Below are positions 1-12,607 of a stretch of DNA of 64,000 nucleotides, piece after piece. Source of the DNA: Phylloscopus collybita (taxonomy: Eukaryota > Chordata > Aves > Passeriformes > Phylloscopidae); NCBI GenBank assembly GCA_027886175.1, contig JAJNNQ010000009.1:11080501-11144500 (forward strand), read 5' to 3'. The position numbers were made by a program, and so were the translations under genes. The notes beneath the pieces are model-generated. The model searched no databases. It saw only the letters and a program-made list of their open reading frames with translations, and was not told where the DNA came from. Position 1 is the stretch's first letter. Every line of letters starts with the position of its first letter.

Positions 1-2785
1 GTTATCACACATTTAGTAATTATAAATCCTATGCTCCAATACAATTATTAGGATATATTTACAATTCCTCTTAGTTTTTTTCCACCCTGTTGTTAGTTAA
101 CTGCATAACATCTAATTGTTGGAGGTTAAAAATAGCATAATCTGAACTCTCTGGGCCTGATTCTTCCTCTTCCACAGACTGAACTGTAAATCAGCATGTC
201 TGAGGAAGTCTGTATCCATAACACTGGAACAGGAGAGGTGTTTGAAACAGGAGAGATGTCTGGGTAAGAGGAAGAAGACCCCATTTGGTAGAGATTTTAT
301 AAAATGATGATCTTTCTTCTAGGCAGCCCTGTAGGATTCAGCCCCTTTCCTACAAGAAAATGGTAATACACGATTTACATTAAGACCAGGACATCAGCTG
401 GCAAAAATCAGCAAAGTGCTCTGAATGTAGACTACAATTTGTCCCATGACACGCATAATCTTCATTTTAGCAATGGGAAAACCAAGGCAGAGAAGCAGTT
501 TATTTGAAAGGGCACATGGAAGGTGAGGCCAGCCTTCTAGATTTTTGTTTTGTTTTTGGCCTTTTTGGTGTTTTTTCTATTTTTCAGTTAAGAGTGAACA
601 GGGAGGGTGAGGGAAGATTGGAAAGAATATGGGCTAAAAAATTTCACATAATACCCACCTTCTTTCTTGGCAAGAAAGAAATCAGGAAAACTGAGTTTCC
701 TTCTTTTCTCAAAGGCTGCACTCAATGCACAGCGTTTTAAAGGTGAACAAGAAAAGCAAAGGGAAGGAAGGCGAGTTTCTTGTTGCTGCTGAGGGGAAAG
801 TTGGGGTGCTGTAGGTCCAGAGTGTGGATGTGAGGAGATGATGGGAGAATCTGATTCCTTATGTGTTCTAAGACCTTTCCTTGGCCGGGTGTGCAGGGTC
901 CCAGCACGACACACTGTGTTAGAGTATGGTCTGGGCATGTGCCCAGGGCACCCAGGGCAGGGATTCCTGGTCACAGGGTGAGTTTGGGAGGGGGGTGTGT
1001 GAACTGGTCCACATTCCCTGAACAAGCAACCAAATGATCACTCCTGCTCCTGCCCAGTGAGAGCTAAAGCTGTGACTGATGATGCATCTGCATCAAGGAA
1101 AGATGGGTCAGAGACAAAAGCATGTCCACTAGCTACTGTCCAGAAAATGCATGAACTGAAATACTGTAGAGAAAATGGTCACATCCACTGCTGCAAAAAT
1201 GCAAGGCTGCTGGTCTTTTTAACATAAAAAAAAAAAAGATGCTTTTGCTGTTCAAAAAGGGTAAAATTCACCCATATCCTCACACTATCTATTTACTAGC
1301 CAAATCCTGTATATAAAAAAAAGACAATGTCAGAGATTTTCTCTACGTACCCCAGTTCAAACTGAGGTTATTTTTTATTTCAGAAAGTATCTTTGTCCAA
1401 AATTCCTTGGTGGGGTCCCTGCCCTTGTGGATTTGTAGGAATCTTCTAATTTACGTATTGCTTCCTGTCTGGAATGAAGAGCAGGTCACTATTGCTAAAT
1501 ATTTCGGCATCATGTATATTCCCTAGCTCAAAATTATGTGGAACAGAAGGAGGAGATACTGTTTTCCCAAATACTCCCAAACACTACATCGATCACCAGC
1601 TGAATATGACAATATTCACCTGCCCAGCTTTTTGGAAGGGAAAGAGAGAATACCTTCCTTCCATGCTGGATCAGGAGTTTTGTCACCAGCATATGCAGCC
1701 AAGGAGCAAGGGAGCTGGGGAATCAGGCTGCACTCCCCCAGTGCTGAGTGCAGGGACAGGAAAGGGAATCAGTGCATTGGCGGGAGAAGGGGGTTCCCGG
1801 AAATTCAGCGTCTGATAAGGATACGTGGGAACAGCAGGGGAAAAACAAACCTTGAGTAATATGTGATGGGAAGGCAGCACACACTTTGTTCTTGGCCCTG
1901 CTTGGTATAACCCATCCAGCAAAAGCACAGGTGCACCTGGTGGGCTCCACAGGCAGAGGTTGCAGTCTTTAGGCTGCTTGAAATTTCTCTCCTCTAACAA
2001 CTCAGTGTGCACACCTCACTTCTGAGATGGTGAACCTACTTCTGTCATGCTCTTTCTTCCCTCAATCTTTACATTCCTGGATATACTATTTCCAAAAACC
2101 CTGGCCTAAGGTCTGCACTCTTCCTAGGAACTGGTATTATCTAAGTAGACAAGAGCAAGAGATCATCCATGCAGTTTGTCATTACCCCATCAGAGCAGTT
2201 CAGTGGTTTTGTGCCATGTCACCCCCAGGACAATCAGATCCCCTAATTTCTGGCTGCATCTAACTCTAGGTAGAACCACCAGACTTAGTTGTATATGCAG
2301 AGAGTAGGCATCTGAGCCCTACAAATATCTTTCCCTTTTAATTTAAAAACAGCAGAAAGATTTTTAAAAGGAAATTCACATCAAAAATATTAATAATAAT
2401 TGTTCCCAGGCAAAGCTTCTTTCAGCCAAGTTTCAGCTGTGAGGAAGCATTCATTAAGCAAGAAGTGAACTCATGAAGAGAGAGGTTTATAATGGAGCCA
2501 GCGAGAGACTGCAGCAGCACTGCTAACAGGTGCCACTGTTACAGCAGTGACAGGGTGAGTAAGACTTCTAAAGACACCATAGTTGGGGCTGTGCCCACCC
2601 ATGCAGCTAAAGATCTACCAGGATTTCTGTTATGAACCTCTGTTTGCAGTGTCTTGATACTTTAGTCATAAAAAGCATACCACAGGCTGAGAGTGAGAAA
2701 ACAGAGACACAGCACTACAGTGCAGTCGGACAAAAAATAATAAAATCCACATAGGTGTTTTGAGGGATCTCTTTGGGATTTTGTG

Positions 2786-2788
<3 letters not shown>
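1..2788. other. unique non-coding DNA
   Basis: Apart from the possible MIR trace at 458-505, no repeat or gene is recognised. There is a somewhat G-rich patch at 880-1010 and an A12 run near 1227. The 145-codon minus-strand frame at 588-1025 has no domain and is Pro/Cys/His-rich, as expected from the antisense of G-rich DNA. Confidence 0.6.
458..505 (-). mobile_element. possible MIR-like trace
   Basis: The stretch cattttagcaatgggaaaac, followed by caaggcagagaagcag, resembles the reverse complement of the MIR 3' region ('cattttacagatgaggaaac', 'tgaggcacagagag'). Only about 45 bp can be followed, so this is a weak call. Confidence 0.35.

Positions 2789-2829
<41 letters not shown>
2789..2829 (+). 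repeat. A41 homopolymer
   Basis: An uninterrupted run of 41 A. The sequence upstream (to about 2600) does not look like a processed transcript, and no flanking target-site duplication is seen. Confidence 0.97.
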
Positions 2830-2830
<1 letters not shown>

Positions 2831-5800
2831 CAGCTTCTTTTGCAATTTAATTTGGCAGATTATCCATCAATAGCATTAACTGGGGAGAGGTTTTTTCCGT
2901 TTGTTGCATTTTAATTTAGAGCCCCTAAAACGCCTGTGGCATTTTTTAAGCTTAAAAAAATCTTATAGCTCAATTAAGGGATAACAGAAATAAACCAGGA
3001 TTACCTGTGTGTAATTACACAAAGTTAAATCCAAGAAAACAATACACTACCACAACTCTCCTGGGTAATTTGAGCTGTTTCTCTGGGATCTCCAGAGGCA
3101 AAAAAAGAAGGTTGTCTCAGCTCATACCTGAGCATTTACTGCAATATAGCAAAAGACTCTGAAGTCCAAAAGACCACAGAAGTAGATGGAAAGACCTCTC
3201 TTTTTTCTTCATCAACATTTTAATAGCCTTGAGGGATATACTGTAGAACTGAGCAAGCTCTATACTGGGGCACAAATTAGAACCAATGCTCAATTCTCAA
3301 ACTTTTGTATTGCTCTTGACTATCCTGCTCCCATTGTCTTCCCCTTGTCCACCAATACAGTACTGCAGTCAGTCTGAGCTGCACTACATACACTTGAAAA
3401 GAAGTAATTCAAATCAGCTTAGTGTATCCAGATCTGAAGGCAGAAGCTATTTAATACTTCCTAGGAGGGGTACAAATTTTCTGTATGTCAAATTAATCCT
3501 CAAACTCCTTTTAGATGTGAGGACACCTTCATTGCAACAAATTGAAAATACCAAAATTAACCAAATACCCTGTCCCATTCCTGAAGAACAGGAAGGCATG
3601 GCAGAAGAGTTAGCTGGGGAGCAAAACAGCTTGTTCTTTCTTACCATGTTCTGTGTGGAACTACCTAAACTCAAGGCACTTTTTGACTACCAATACCTGC
3701 AGGCACAGTGGCATGTTAGCTGAATTTAGCTCCCTGTGTTTGGACATTGTATAGCTGGATGAAATTCAGTCTGTTTTGGTTTAAACCTTTTTACCTGAAT
3801 CATTTGCCCAAGCTTCAGTATTTACAGAGTAAATGTATAGACGAATGATATATGTATACATGAATGATACATAAGGATAAGGGGACCCACACCTTGACTG
3901 CTTGAGAAAATTGGCCATAAACCCAATCACTTTCTTCCATCAAAAACTTCCAAAGGGAATAGATTGGCTCCATCTGCAATTACAATATTAATTTCTTTAC
4001 AGCCATCCCAACCTGGATTTAAACATGAGTATGTGAATAGCAGCACAGTATACACAGTATATATGTAGTACTGGTATATGCCATGTCAGTAACTCAAAAC
4101 ATATGTCATATGTTTCTTAAAAGCAGCCAGGTAGAGTGCAGCTATCCCCTTATCACTGCCAGAGTTCCCAACCTGGACCAAGTCTACATATTTATTGGTG
4201 TTATACATGAAGTAGTCCTGCCCTCAGCTGTATTTGGTTAAACTCAGTATAAACAGCACCCTTCAATCCTCAGCTCCTTCACCAGCCTGGTGATAAGGCA
4301 TCCCTTCCTCAGTATATTATAGCAGTATATTATAGCCTGTGAGCTGGGTTAATTTACACCAGCTGAACTAGTCCTGCACAGACCGGGCAGACACAACACC
4401 AAGACCCTGGGAGGCTCCTTGTGTGTTACAGAAATCCCTGGTCTCCCCTTCAGAACAACCTTTCCGCCCTCACCACTGTGGAGACAGTACAAAGCATCTG
4501 AAGCTTGGGCCCTAACCTTTTATCTTTGAACTTTTCAAATTTATTTTTCTATGCCTGAAGTATTTGCTTATAAAACTAACATGACCACCAGAATAAAAAT
4601 GAGCAGTGACTCTTAGCTTTGTCTTTTGCGCTCTGCTCGACAAGACTTGTTCTGTACACCCAGACAGGGCAAGCACAAGGAGCACCAAAGGCAAGGGTTT
4701 GGAAACAGAACATACACTGCCTCTGTTCATCAGGGGCAGGAATCTATTTTCTGACCAGGGAGTACAAATGGATATTATTTTATTTTGTTGCTTAATTTTA
4801 AGATACTTGTTGTCATTTCCCTGGCATCAGGGTGTCAGAGAGGATGAGATTGCAAACACAGAGGAATGACCCTTTCCATTCCATCTGCCCTTATTTAGAA
4901 GTGATGGCCTCCATTTCTTTTTTTTTTTTATTTTTATTTTTAGATGGAAAAAAAACCCCTCTCTTTATTCTGTCCTTCAGGCAAGTTCACTGAGTCCACT
5001 GTATTTCAACAGGAGCTAAAGACATGGTTCTATTTACCCTCCCCCAAAAGGTCTCTATTAATTGTTTTCAAATGTTGGCAGCCATGTGAAACCCTGCCTA
5101 GCAAGTCTGGCTCCTTATATGATTTTTATTAAAATTCACTTTGCACACAAGGCACATGAGATTTATGGCTGAAACTAATAGGTTGGTTCTCACTAAGACA
5201 TAAATCCATAGGCTGTTTATTGAGGCTCATGGACATTGAGAACACAGGTAATTGTTACTGTGAGTGTTCAGCTTAAAAATAGTCAGTTATGTCTCTAAGG
5301 AAATTTGTTTAAGCACACCACATAAGCTCCTGAAAAATGACTTTATCTGTGATTGTGAATGGAAGGACTGTGCAGGGTAACTTTTGTATCTCATCTGTAC
5401 TTTTAATTTCATTTATAACACTTTCAGTATTTTCCTTTTACATGCTGTCTTATATTATAAAGAGCAAATATAAAAAGGATCCCATTCATTTTCTTTCCAT
5501 GCCTGTTTCAGCCATTCTTGGTTTATAATCATAATTTCTGCTTTCTTGCTGCAGACCCTTACAAATGCTAGCTGAGATTTTGTAAGTCCAGTTCCTCCTG
5601 GCTCACTCACAATCACATTCTGCTGCATGGACATCATTCTGGTGACAACACACAAGGTGGAGCAGAGCCTGAGATGATCTTTTTCCCTTAGGCTCCAACC
5701 ACATTGCCACATGCTAACAACTGCCAGCTAGACTGGCAGGTGAGCCAGCTGTACTCTGGAAGCCATTTGGATGTCTCAGCTCGGTCCCGTATCTGAGCAA

Positions 5801-6084
5801 ATAAGTCCTGCTTCTCAACATTATGTTACCTTTCAGCAAGACCCAAATCTGTCCAAATGGCTTTCACCTCACGTTTGTCTTGCAGCGTGTCAGCTCACAG
5901 GGGGGAGAGAGGTAGCTCATGCCACCTGAGTGAATGTGGGTCCCACACAGGTCCCATGTTATATCTGCCAGCTTCAGGTGGCTGTCTTGAGCACCCTAGG
6001 ACATCTCACATAGCTCTTGACATTTTTACCTATACACACTACACCTCAGTGAAAGATACCAGCTGCTTCCAAAAAAAAGTAAGG
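2830..6084. other. unique non-coding DNA
   Basis: It holds the 13-bp duplication at 4310 and a T-rich run with aaaaaaaa at 4915-4957. The open frame at 3286-3723 (145 codons) has no recognised motif and no flanking splice logic. Confidence 0.6.
4310..4335. repeat. 13-bp tandem duplication
   Basis: cagtatattatag is present twice, head to tail, with no mismatch. Confidence 0.95.
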
Positions 6085-6635
6085 ATCACAGAATCATAGA
6101 ATGGCCTGGTTTGGAAGGGACCCAGAACACTTTGTTCCAATCCCCCTGCTGTGGGCAGGAACACCTTTCACTGGGCCAGGTTTCTCAGTGCCTTGTTCAA
6201 CCTGGCCTTGAACACTTCCAGAGATGGGGCATCCACAACCTCCTTGGACAACCTGTTCCACTGTCTCACCACTCTCAAGTGAAGAATTTCTTGCCAAAAT
6301 CTAGTTTAAACCTGCTCTCATTCAGTTTGAAGCTATTCCTTGTTCTGTCACTACACACTCTTTTAAAAAGTCCTTCTCCATCTTTCTTGTAGGTTTTCTT
6401 CAGATACTGAAAGGTTGCAATTAGGATACACCAAAACCTTCTCTTCTCCAGCCTGAAAAATCCCAGTTCTCCCAGCCTTTCCTCTCAGGAGAGGTGCTCC
6501 ATGCCTGTGATCATCCTGGTGGATCATCTACCACGATGATCAGAGGGATGCTGTGATCAGCAGCGTCCAACAGGTCAATGTCTTCCTTATGCTGGGAACT
6601 CAGGAGCTGGATGCAGTGTTCAAGATGAGTTGCTA
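6085..6635 (-). mobile_element. CR1 LINE, 5'-truncated 3' end (about 550 bp)
   Basis: This is the 3' part of a chicken-repeat-1 non-LTR retrotransposon lying on the minus strand. At its left edge the plus strand reads atcacagaatcatagaatgg, the reverse complement of the CR1 tail of ATTCTATG/ATTCTGTG units. Next come ttggaagggaccc, a block about 'cattccactgtctcacc' type wording (failure to pair of the 3' UTR), and ctcttctccagcctgaa and ggagaggtgctcc, all typical of the CR1 3' end. The right end fades after gagctggatgcagtgttca, where the 5' truncation is expected. The fragment is too short and too decayed to encode reverse transcriptase. A small local rearrangement at 6508-6542 interrupts the consensus. 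The family call rests on remembered CR1 wording, without alignment. Confidence 0.93.
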
Positions 6636-9039
6636 TTGATTTTCTATCACTTTTATCATACTGAACTTCTGATATCAGATTTATTTATTATTGTGGTCAT
6701 GTCAAAACCAGCCCAAACAGGTGAACATTTCGTTGATAGTTGCACACACACATGGGAAGGCTCACATACAAAGGTTACTTACTGAAGTCTCAAGGACTAT
6801 TTATGCTACGCAAAGGTGTCATACAAAAAAGCAGTGTAGCCACATTAATTTTGGTTTCAAATTAACTAACCATTCTGACTGATGGAGTTTAGTAGCTTGG
6901 CACATTGCTATACCATTAGAAACATATTGCTTCAGCAGTCTAAGCTGCAACCTCTCAAAACTTTTGCTTGGATGTAGATTTTTGTCTCTTTTGCAACATG
7001 CTACCAAAACCAAAGCAAATCAGCCCTACAAAATAAGGATAAAAGGATGGGAGAATACCTACAATGCAGCTGACTATATTTTTAAATTGATACCTCATTC
7101 ATTTTAAAACGGTATGTAAATACTGAAACCCCCCAGACAGCTAAAGAAATACCTAAAATTCCATAAATGCTTTAGCAGATGAAGAATTAGCACTAGTACA
7201 GACCTCAACAATTTGCAGGAGCTTAGGTATCTTTATGTCAATGATTTTTACCCCGAGTGTCTCATACATCCTGGTACTGGTGTCGAAACAAAGGAAAATA
7301 CATTTTTGGAACACTTTCTTTCTTTCTCTCCCCCAGTTTTTCCTTCTCAACAAGCAGCTTCTGCTTTGCTCCTTTTTACAGCATTTCCTTGGTAGTCTAT
7401 CAGTTATCTAAATCTGTTAGGTTGTTGCTTGCTGATGAAGTCTCAACGCTCTTGTCTGATCTAGTGACTAGGTCAGCAAGGTTGTGTGTCCTGGGGACTT
7501 GGGGAACTGTATGGAGGTGACCTCTGACACTCATCAAAGGCTCCACAGCACTGTTTGGCTCCTATCAGTTTAATCAGCTGGCTCATTGCTGCTCCTTCAC
7601 CATTCATGACATGATTCTACCCCTCAGTGCCTGCCTTTCAGAGCACACAGCCCTGCTCACACGCTGCTCCCTCACACTGAGCTTGGCTCCTGCCAGCGGC
7701 CTCATGCCACGTACCATTCATTCTCGACATGACTCACATTTTACAGGAAGCTTCCTTCACGCCGAAAGGGAGGGCAACAGATAGGAAGCTTTCTTTTATT
7801 TCAGAGACACAGAGGTCAGTATTATTCCTGAATCTTTTCTGACGGTTCAAGGTGATGCTTAAACTGTAAATTCCATGTCTGCTACACGCTTTCTAAGAAT
7901 TAGAAGTATTTTCGAAAAAAAAAACCCAAACAGCACTAAAACTACAAACTAAATAATGTTTCCACAAAAATGTGGTGAAAAACACACAAAAAATACTGCA
8001 GAAATCTGTCTGCTCTTATCTAGTTAAAATAAGAAAAAGAAAAAAATTGTCTCAAAGTGTTACTTGAAATTTTAAAAATTAAGACCTTATAAAATATTCT
8101 CCCAATTTACTTCTGAAATATACAAGACAGAGATTTATAAACAAAAATAAAGAAGCTCCCAGGTCCCTTGCTGCTCCCTGGTTAACTCCACATATTGGGA
8201 GCACATAGTCCATGTCACTTGATGGAGAGGGTATGAAACCAGGCTCGATGCCTTCACCGTGGCTGCGTCTGGGCTTGGCAATGGAGGACATCAAACACCA
8301 AAGGAATGAAGGCAGAACAAAAATTTAAGATTTGTCAGCATCAACCCTTAAAATCTACTAGGGGCTTTGTAGGAAAATTTCTCCCCTGTGATTTTTCAAC
8401 CAGATTATAACAGTCACACATCATGGATTATTTCAGCTGTATATCTTCTCCCAAAAACTATCAGAATCTCAAGTGTGATTGAGAAATTAGATTACCCAGG
8501 AACATTTCAAGCTTCTGATGAAGGAGTTCAATTTCCTGTGAGATAAAGAAGAGGTATTGTGTTCTGTGTTTCATCCATGCAATTGAAGGACAACTTGGAA
8601 GCAGAATAACAGTCCAAATGGATTTAGATTAGCAATTGGCCACTGCAACCATCATTTCTTTAGACACAGAGAGGTATCCCACAGTATATCACAAAAACTA
8701 TCCACAACACAATGAGCTCCAAGAAATGCCAGCAGGGCTCAGACACCTTGTCTGCCATGAAAAGATCATAGCAGAATGCTCTGTGGACATTGACACAACA
8801 GCATGAATGTGTTTAATTGGTGCAATATCAACTCGGCTAAAGCAACATAAGTTATGCTGACAGTACTTCTCTGTGCAAAGAAATGCTTAAACAGTCTTAT
8901 CTGAATGCATTTTTTTGCAACACGAGAGAGGTAGATTATATAAATTACATCAGTTAATAGCCTTTTGATTCATCACTGAATCTCATAGAAACAGAGACTC
9001 TGAAATGATTCCTGAGGTAGATAAATTCTGTTGTGTAAT
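6636..9039. other. unique non-coding DNA
   Basis: Nothing recognised. A short pyrimidine tract at 7317-7345 and a few A8-A9 runs near 7915 and 8040 are the only simple structures. Confidence 0.6.
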
Positions 9040-9112
9040 GTGAGGATCAGTCTTGTAATCCTTGCTAAATCAACAATGCTTTGCTCCCATTGAACTCGAA
9101 ACCTGTTCTGGG
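9040..9112. repeat. ancient sauropsid interspersed repeat fragment
   Basis: The sequence gaggatcagtcttgtaatcc, then ttgctaaatc, tttgctcccattgaactcg, resembles the 'gatcctgcaatccttactca ... actcccattgacttcaatgg' wording of an old repeat in reptile and bird genomes. Only one side of the near-palindromic core is well kept. Confidence 0.4.
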
Positions 9113-9777
9113 AGAACAGGAAGAACAGTAGTCTTTCACCATAGAATTCAAAACTATTTCTAAACATTTATAACTTTTTTCCTGTAAATGTTATTCATCA
9201 AGAAACCTTCATTTTCTGTAATACATTTCAGAGCTTTTTATTTCAGCCCTGTTCTTTGCTATTCACTCTAAATTCTGAAGTGGCAACTTAGACTAGCAAT
9301 CTCATTAGCAATTGAATTTGTCTGTCTAGTGTGATATGCCTGGCAATGACCTGTTAGTATTAACTATTGAATTTCCTTCTGTTTACTGAACCATCTTAGC
9401 CACTCAAGCTTCATAAAATACACTAATTAAAGTGCATGGATTTATGTTTTCTTTATTAACTAAGATAAACTATAGAAAAGATGTAATAAGAAGAGTTACT
9501 ACACATTTTTGTGCTGCTGCTTTAGCAAACTTTCAAGTTGCAAAATATACACCATTGCAATGAAGACAACAAGAAGATGAACTTGTATTTCTAAGGTGTC
9601 AACTCTTAGAGTTGTTGATTATGAAGCATTGCCTCTTGGAGTGTAAAATAAGTGAGGTTTTTCTCTGCCTTCCCATTCCTTTCATTGAGTTGGTGACATT
9701 TCTGCAATTAGTGTGTATTTAGGGCTATTTGTCAGGACACATCAACATCACTGTTACACAGGAAGAAAGTGTGATCA

Positions 9778-9850
9778 TATAGGTGGGAAACTGAGGCACA
9801 GAACTGAAGCACCAGATCACTAGTGGAGCCAAAATATGAACAACATCTAT
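9778..9850 (-). mobile_element. MIR-like SINE fragment, minus strand
   Basis: The plus strand reads ataggtgggaaactgaggca, then cagaactgaagc, accagatcactagtggagcc and aaaatatgaac. This parallels the reverse complement of MIR ('atgaggaaactgaggcacag', '...aaggtcacacagctagtaag', 'gagccgggatttgaac'). Several landmarks fall in the right order and spacing, so this is more than the single 'aaactgaggca' match. Confidence 0.68.
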
Positions 9851-11639
9851 CATGTTCAAGATTTTATCTCCAACCTCTGGTTCACCCAACCTTAAGTAGA
9901 GATGGAATACTTCCTTATTTCTGTCATATATTTTAACTTAATAACACAGATTGAAGCAATTCACTGTGATCACACATGAATTCCATAACAGCTCCCTTAA
10001 AGCCACTGTTATTTTCATATTGCTTTCCCAGAAGTAGCTGGATGGAGAGTCTCTGGCTTTGTGCACCTGCAGTTCTATGGAAATGAATGGGGTTCCTCTT
10101 AAGCACAGCCTTAGGTCTCTGCAGGGCAGGTTTGGAGAAAAGCAAAGAAAAACAACACCGCCACAAGCAGCAAGTATTCAGCTTTGGGTACTTGCCCCAT
10201 TTCTTCACTAGCATAAAAGTAAAGGACTAGAAGTCCATTTCATGCCACATTTTCCACTTTTAGTGTGCTTTTAAAAGGCAGAGGGAAATCAGTTACCTTA
10301 TCTTCCTCCTTTACTGAGGAGTAAAAGGCTTCTCCACCTGTACAACAGTCAGGCCTCAGCTTTATTTAGTTAGTTAGTTACCACCAAAATGTTACAGGAT
10401 ACAAACATACAAAACTCTGTGACTGTAATATGTTACACAAAAAGAAATACTATAATTTGATAGCTCAATTAAAAGAATTAGCAAATACTTTGGATTTCTA
10501 CCATCCATATTTAACCTTTCTAATGGATATGCATTTATACTGATTATCTATAAAATTTTAGACTCTTTAAAAAGGGGAAGGGGTTCTAAAATTAAAATGA
10601 TGGCATATAGCCTGCATGGAAGTCAGAAGTAAATGAATACTTTAGAAGATCTCCCATAATCACAAGTACAATTTTTAGGGGTTGGCTATTAGTTCATTCA
10701 AAGATAAGAGAATGGCAAATATTAGCGTTTATTTCTGTTTACTGGCCAGATTCCCACTAAAGATTCTGGGACTAAAATGAGATGATATAGACAGATGATT
10801 TTATTAATGTAATGGTGAGACATTGATGATGGCGACAATAAAGTGGTGCAAGCATGGGTCAGTGGCCCTGAGGCTACAGAGGTAATGCTTCCTGAAAGGC
10901 AACTTGTTTGTAGCACGATGGGTCAGCATTATAGCAACTGTTCTGTGCAGATCTTCTTTAAGCACAATTAATAAACAAAGGGCATGTTAAATAGGGAGAA
11001 ACAGATTTATTTGGCACCTTTTCTTTGGATGCTCCTTCAGCTATTATTTAGCTATACCTTGGCCCCATGCTCAGATGAAGGAAACAGATCTGTGACAGTA
11101 GCTTCATGAGTTGTCTGGTTAGAAATGAGCCTGAGCCAGTAATACTTGACTACAGCAGTTCCATGCTTGGGCTTTTAAGAGAAATGGGAAACATGTAGTT
11201 ATACCTGGAACATTCTTTCGTCATGTAGGCACAGCTGGAGTTGGGAAGCTAAGGCAGAGATTCATTGTTCTCCATCACAATCTCTGCTTCATTCATCAAT
11301 GGGAACTCTTCTTGGTCACCACCATAAAGCAGTACCAAATTGGACTTGGAGTTTCTTTCCAACCTAATCTAATGCATTATTCACAAATAGGTATGCAGAA
11401 TAATTCTGTCAGCCAAGGGCTAAGAAAGGAATCAGTCTTGTTTCACAGAGACTCTGTAGCACTTTTTATGCTGGCATTATTTTGGAGTAAACACCAGCAG
11501 TGCCAAATAACAACTATGGCAAATACTGGTGCTTGGGACATGGACAAAGAAGGTGGAGAGAGAACAAGAGAATGGTAAAGTAATCTAATTAAATTTCTAA
11601 TCCAGGTTTACATAATTAAGCAATAATGACTATGGGTAA
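9851..11639. other. unique non-coding DNA
   Basis: Nothing gene-like. A short (TTAG)n run at about 10366-10380. AT-rich from 10380 to 10600. Confidence 0.6.
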
Positions 11640-11740
11640 GGGCATTTCCTGGCAGTTAATGACCGGCTGGAGGATTTGAGGGCTTGAGGTAAAGCCAAAT
11701 GTTCTTAACACTGTCAGTCATTAATTGCCAGGAAATGCCC
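11640..11740. repeat. long inverted repeat, 24-bp arms, about 53-bp loop
   Basis: The left arm 11640-11663 (gggcatttcctggca, one base, ttaatgac) is the reverse complement of the right arm 11717-11740 (gtcattaa, one base, tgccaggaaatgccc), with 23 of 24 positions matching. The one exception would be a G-T/G-U wobble. Partial pairing continues inward for several bases. Both ends are flanked by homeodomain-like taat/atta words and a forkhead-like gtttaca. The layout suggests either a short non-autonomous DNA transposon remnant (terminal inverted repeats) or a conserved hairpin element. I could not settle which. Confidence 0.9.
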
Positions 11741-11848
11741 AACTCAGGAGGTTATTACTGCTGTTATAAACCAAGAATAGAAAAAATATAAAGAAAAAAG
11801 ACAGTAATTACCTTTTTAAAGTGTTGAAAACTGAGCACTGAACTGCCT

Positions 11849-11862
11849 GTCGCTATGGAGAC
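11849..11862 (+). promoter_or_regulatory. X-box (RFX-type) motif match
   Basis: gtcgctatggagac fits the X-box consensus RYYNYYATRRNRAC at every position. It is near-palindromic, as RFX sites are. It lies about 110 bp downstream of the long inverted repeat. A single motif match is not proof of a binding site. Confidence 0.3.
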
Positions 11863-11865
11863 AGA

Positions 11866-11879
11866 GTTTTATTTATAGC
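11866..11879 (-). promoter_or_regulatory. TATA-like / MEF2-like motif
   Basis: The plus strand reads gttttatttatagc, so the minus strand reads ctataaataaaac. This fits both a TATA box (tataaata) and the MEF2 consensus YTAWWWWTAR. No transcript start or open frame follows in a convincing way. It is listed because it sits 4 bp from the X-box match. Confidence 0.22.
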
Positions 11880-12267
11880 ATCAGTCCTTTGCCAGTGTTT
11901 AAAGACTGCCTCCGTACCCAGAGGAGGGCAGGAGTTAGTTCTCAGGTCTCCATTAGGTATATAATTGGTAATTCAGAACATCAGCTCTGTGCCACGGGCC
12001 ACATAACATCTGCAGACATCAAGAGTATCACAAAACTTTACAACACTGATTACAAAATACTGGCAGACACTCAAAACATTTTATAGTTACACATACCTTC
12101 AGAAAGCATTTCCAGTAGTTCCTGCTTTGATCTACAGAGTGTGTGTCTCTAAATAGGATCCTTGTAATGTCACATTGTGCTGTTTCCTAGAAATTAAGTA
12201 CTTAGGGACCAGATCTTTAAAACTGATTAATGCCACAGGTCTGTGTAGTCAGACTATGATCACTAAC

Positions 12268-12345
12268 TGATTTTACAATTGTGTAACTACTGATTTCATT
12301 GGAACAGCTCCTGATTTACACCAGTTTGTATAAAGGTTGAATTCA
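12268..12345. repeat. ancient sauropsid interspersed repeat fragment (same group as 59.5 kb)
   Basis: The order ttttacaattgtgtaactac, tgatttcattggaac, agctcctgatttacaccagt parallels the same old repeat layout: a 'tgacttcaatgg' core followed by 'agttactccagatttacacc'. It shares the core and spacing with the copy near 59.55 kb. It carries no open frame of note. Confidence 0.5.
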
Positions 12346-12607
12346 ACACACATTGAGTAAAAATGCAAAGCCCAAAACCTCTTTCTTTCAAGCCTCTGAA
12401 AGAAATTATTCAATAGCTGATTCCTAAGGCAGCTAAAAAGAGGAGTTGTTTTGCTCCTTTTAATGTTCATTTTCCAAAAGATTCTGTTGCTTTTTATGTG
12501 ATATGGTATTTGAAATCTGACCAATGCTTCAATGAACACAACCTTCCAAATGAATTGGTCAAAAACTTAATTTCTATCATTTAATTAATTTGGAAGAGTA
12601 ATTTTAA

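Noticed and set aside
588..1025. 145-codon minus-strand open frame
   Set aside because: No domain or family resemblance, Cys/Pro/His-rich composition from G-rich antisense DNA, no exon signals.
3286..3723. 145-codon plus-strand open frame
   Set aside because: No recognised motif and low-complexity-free but random-looking peptide; length is within chance for 64 kb in six frames.
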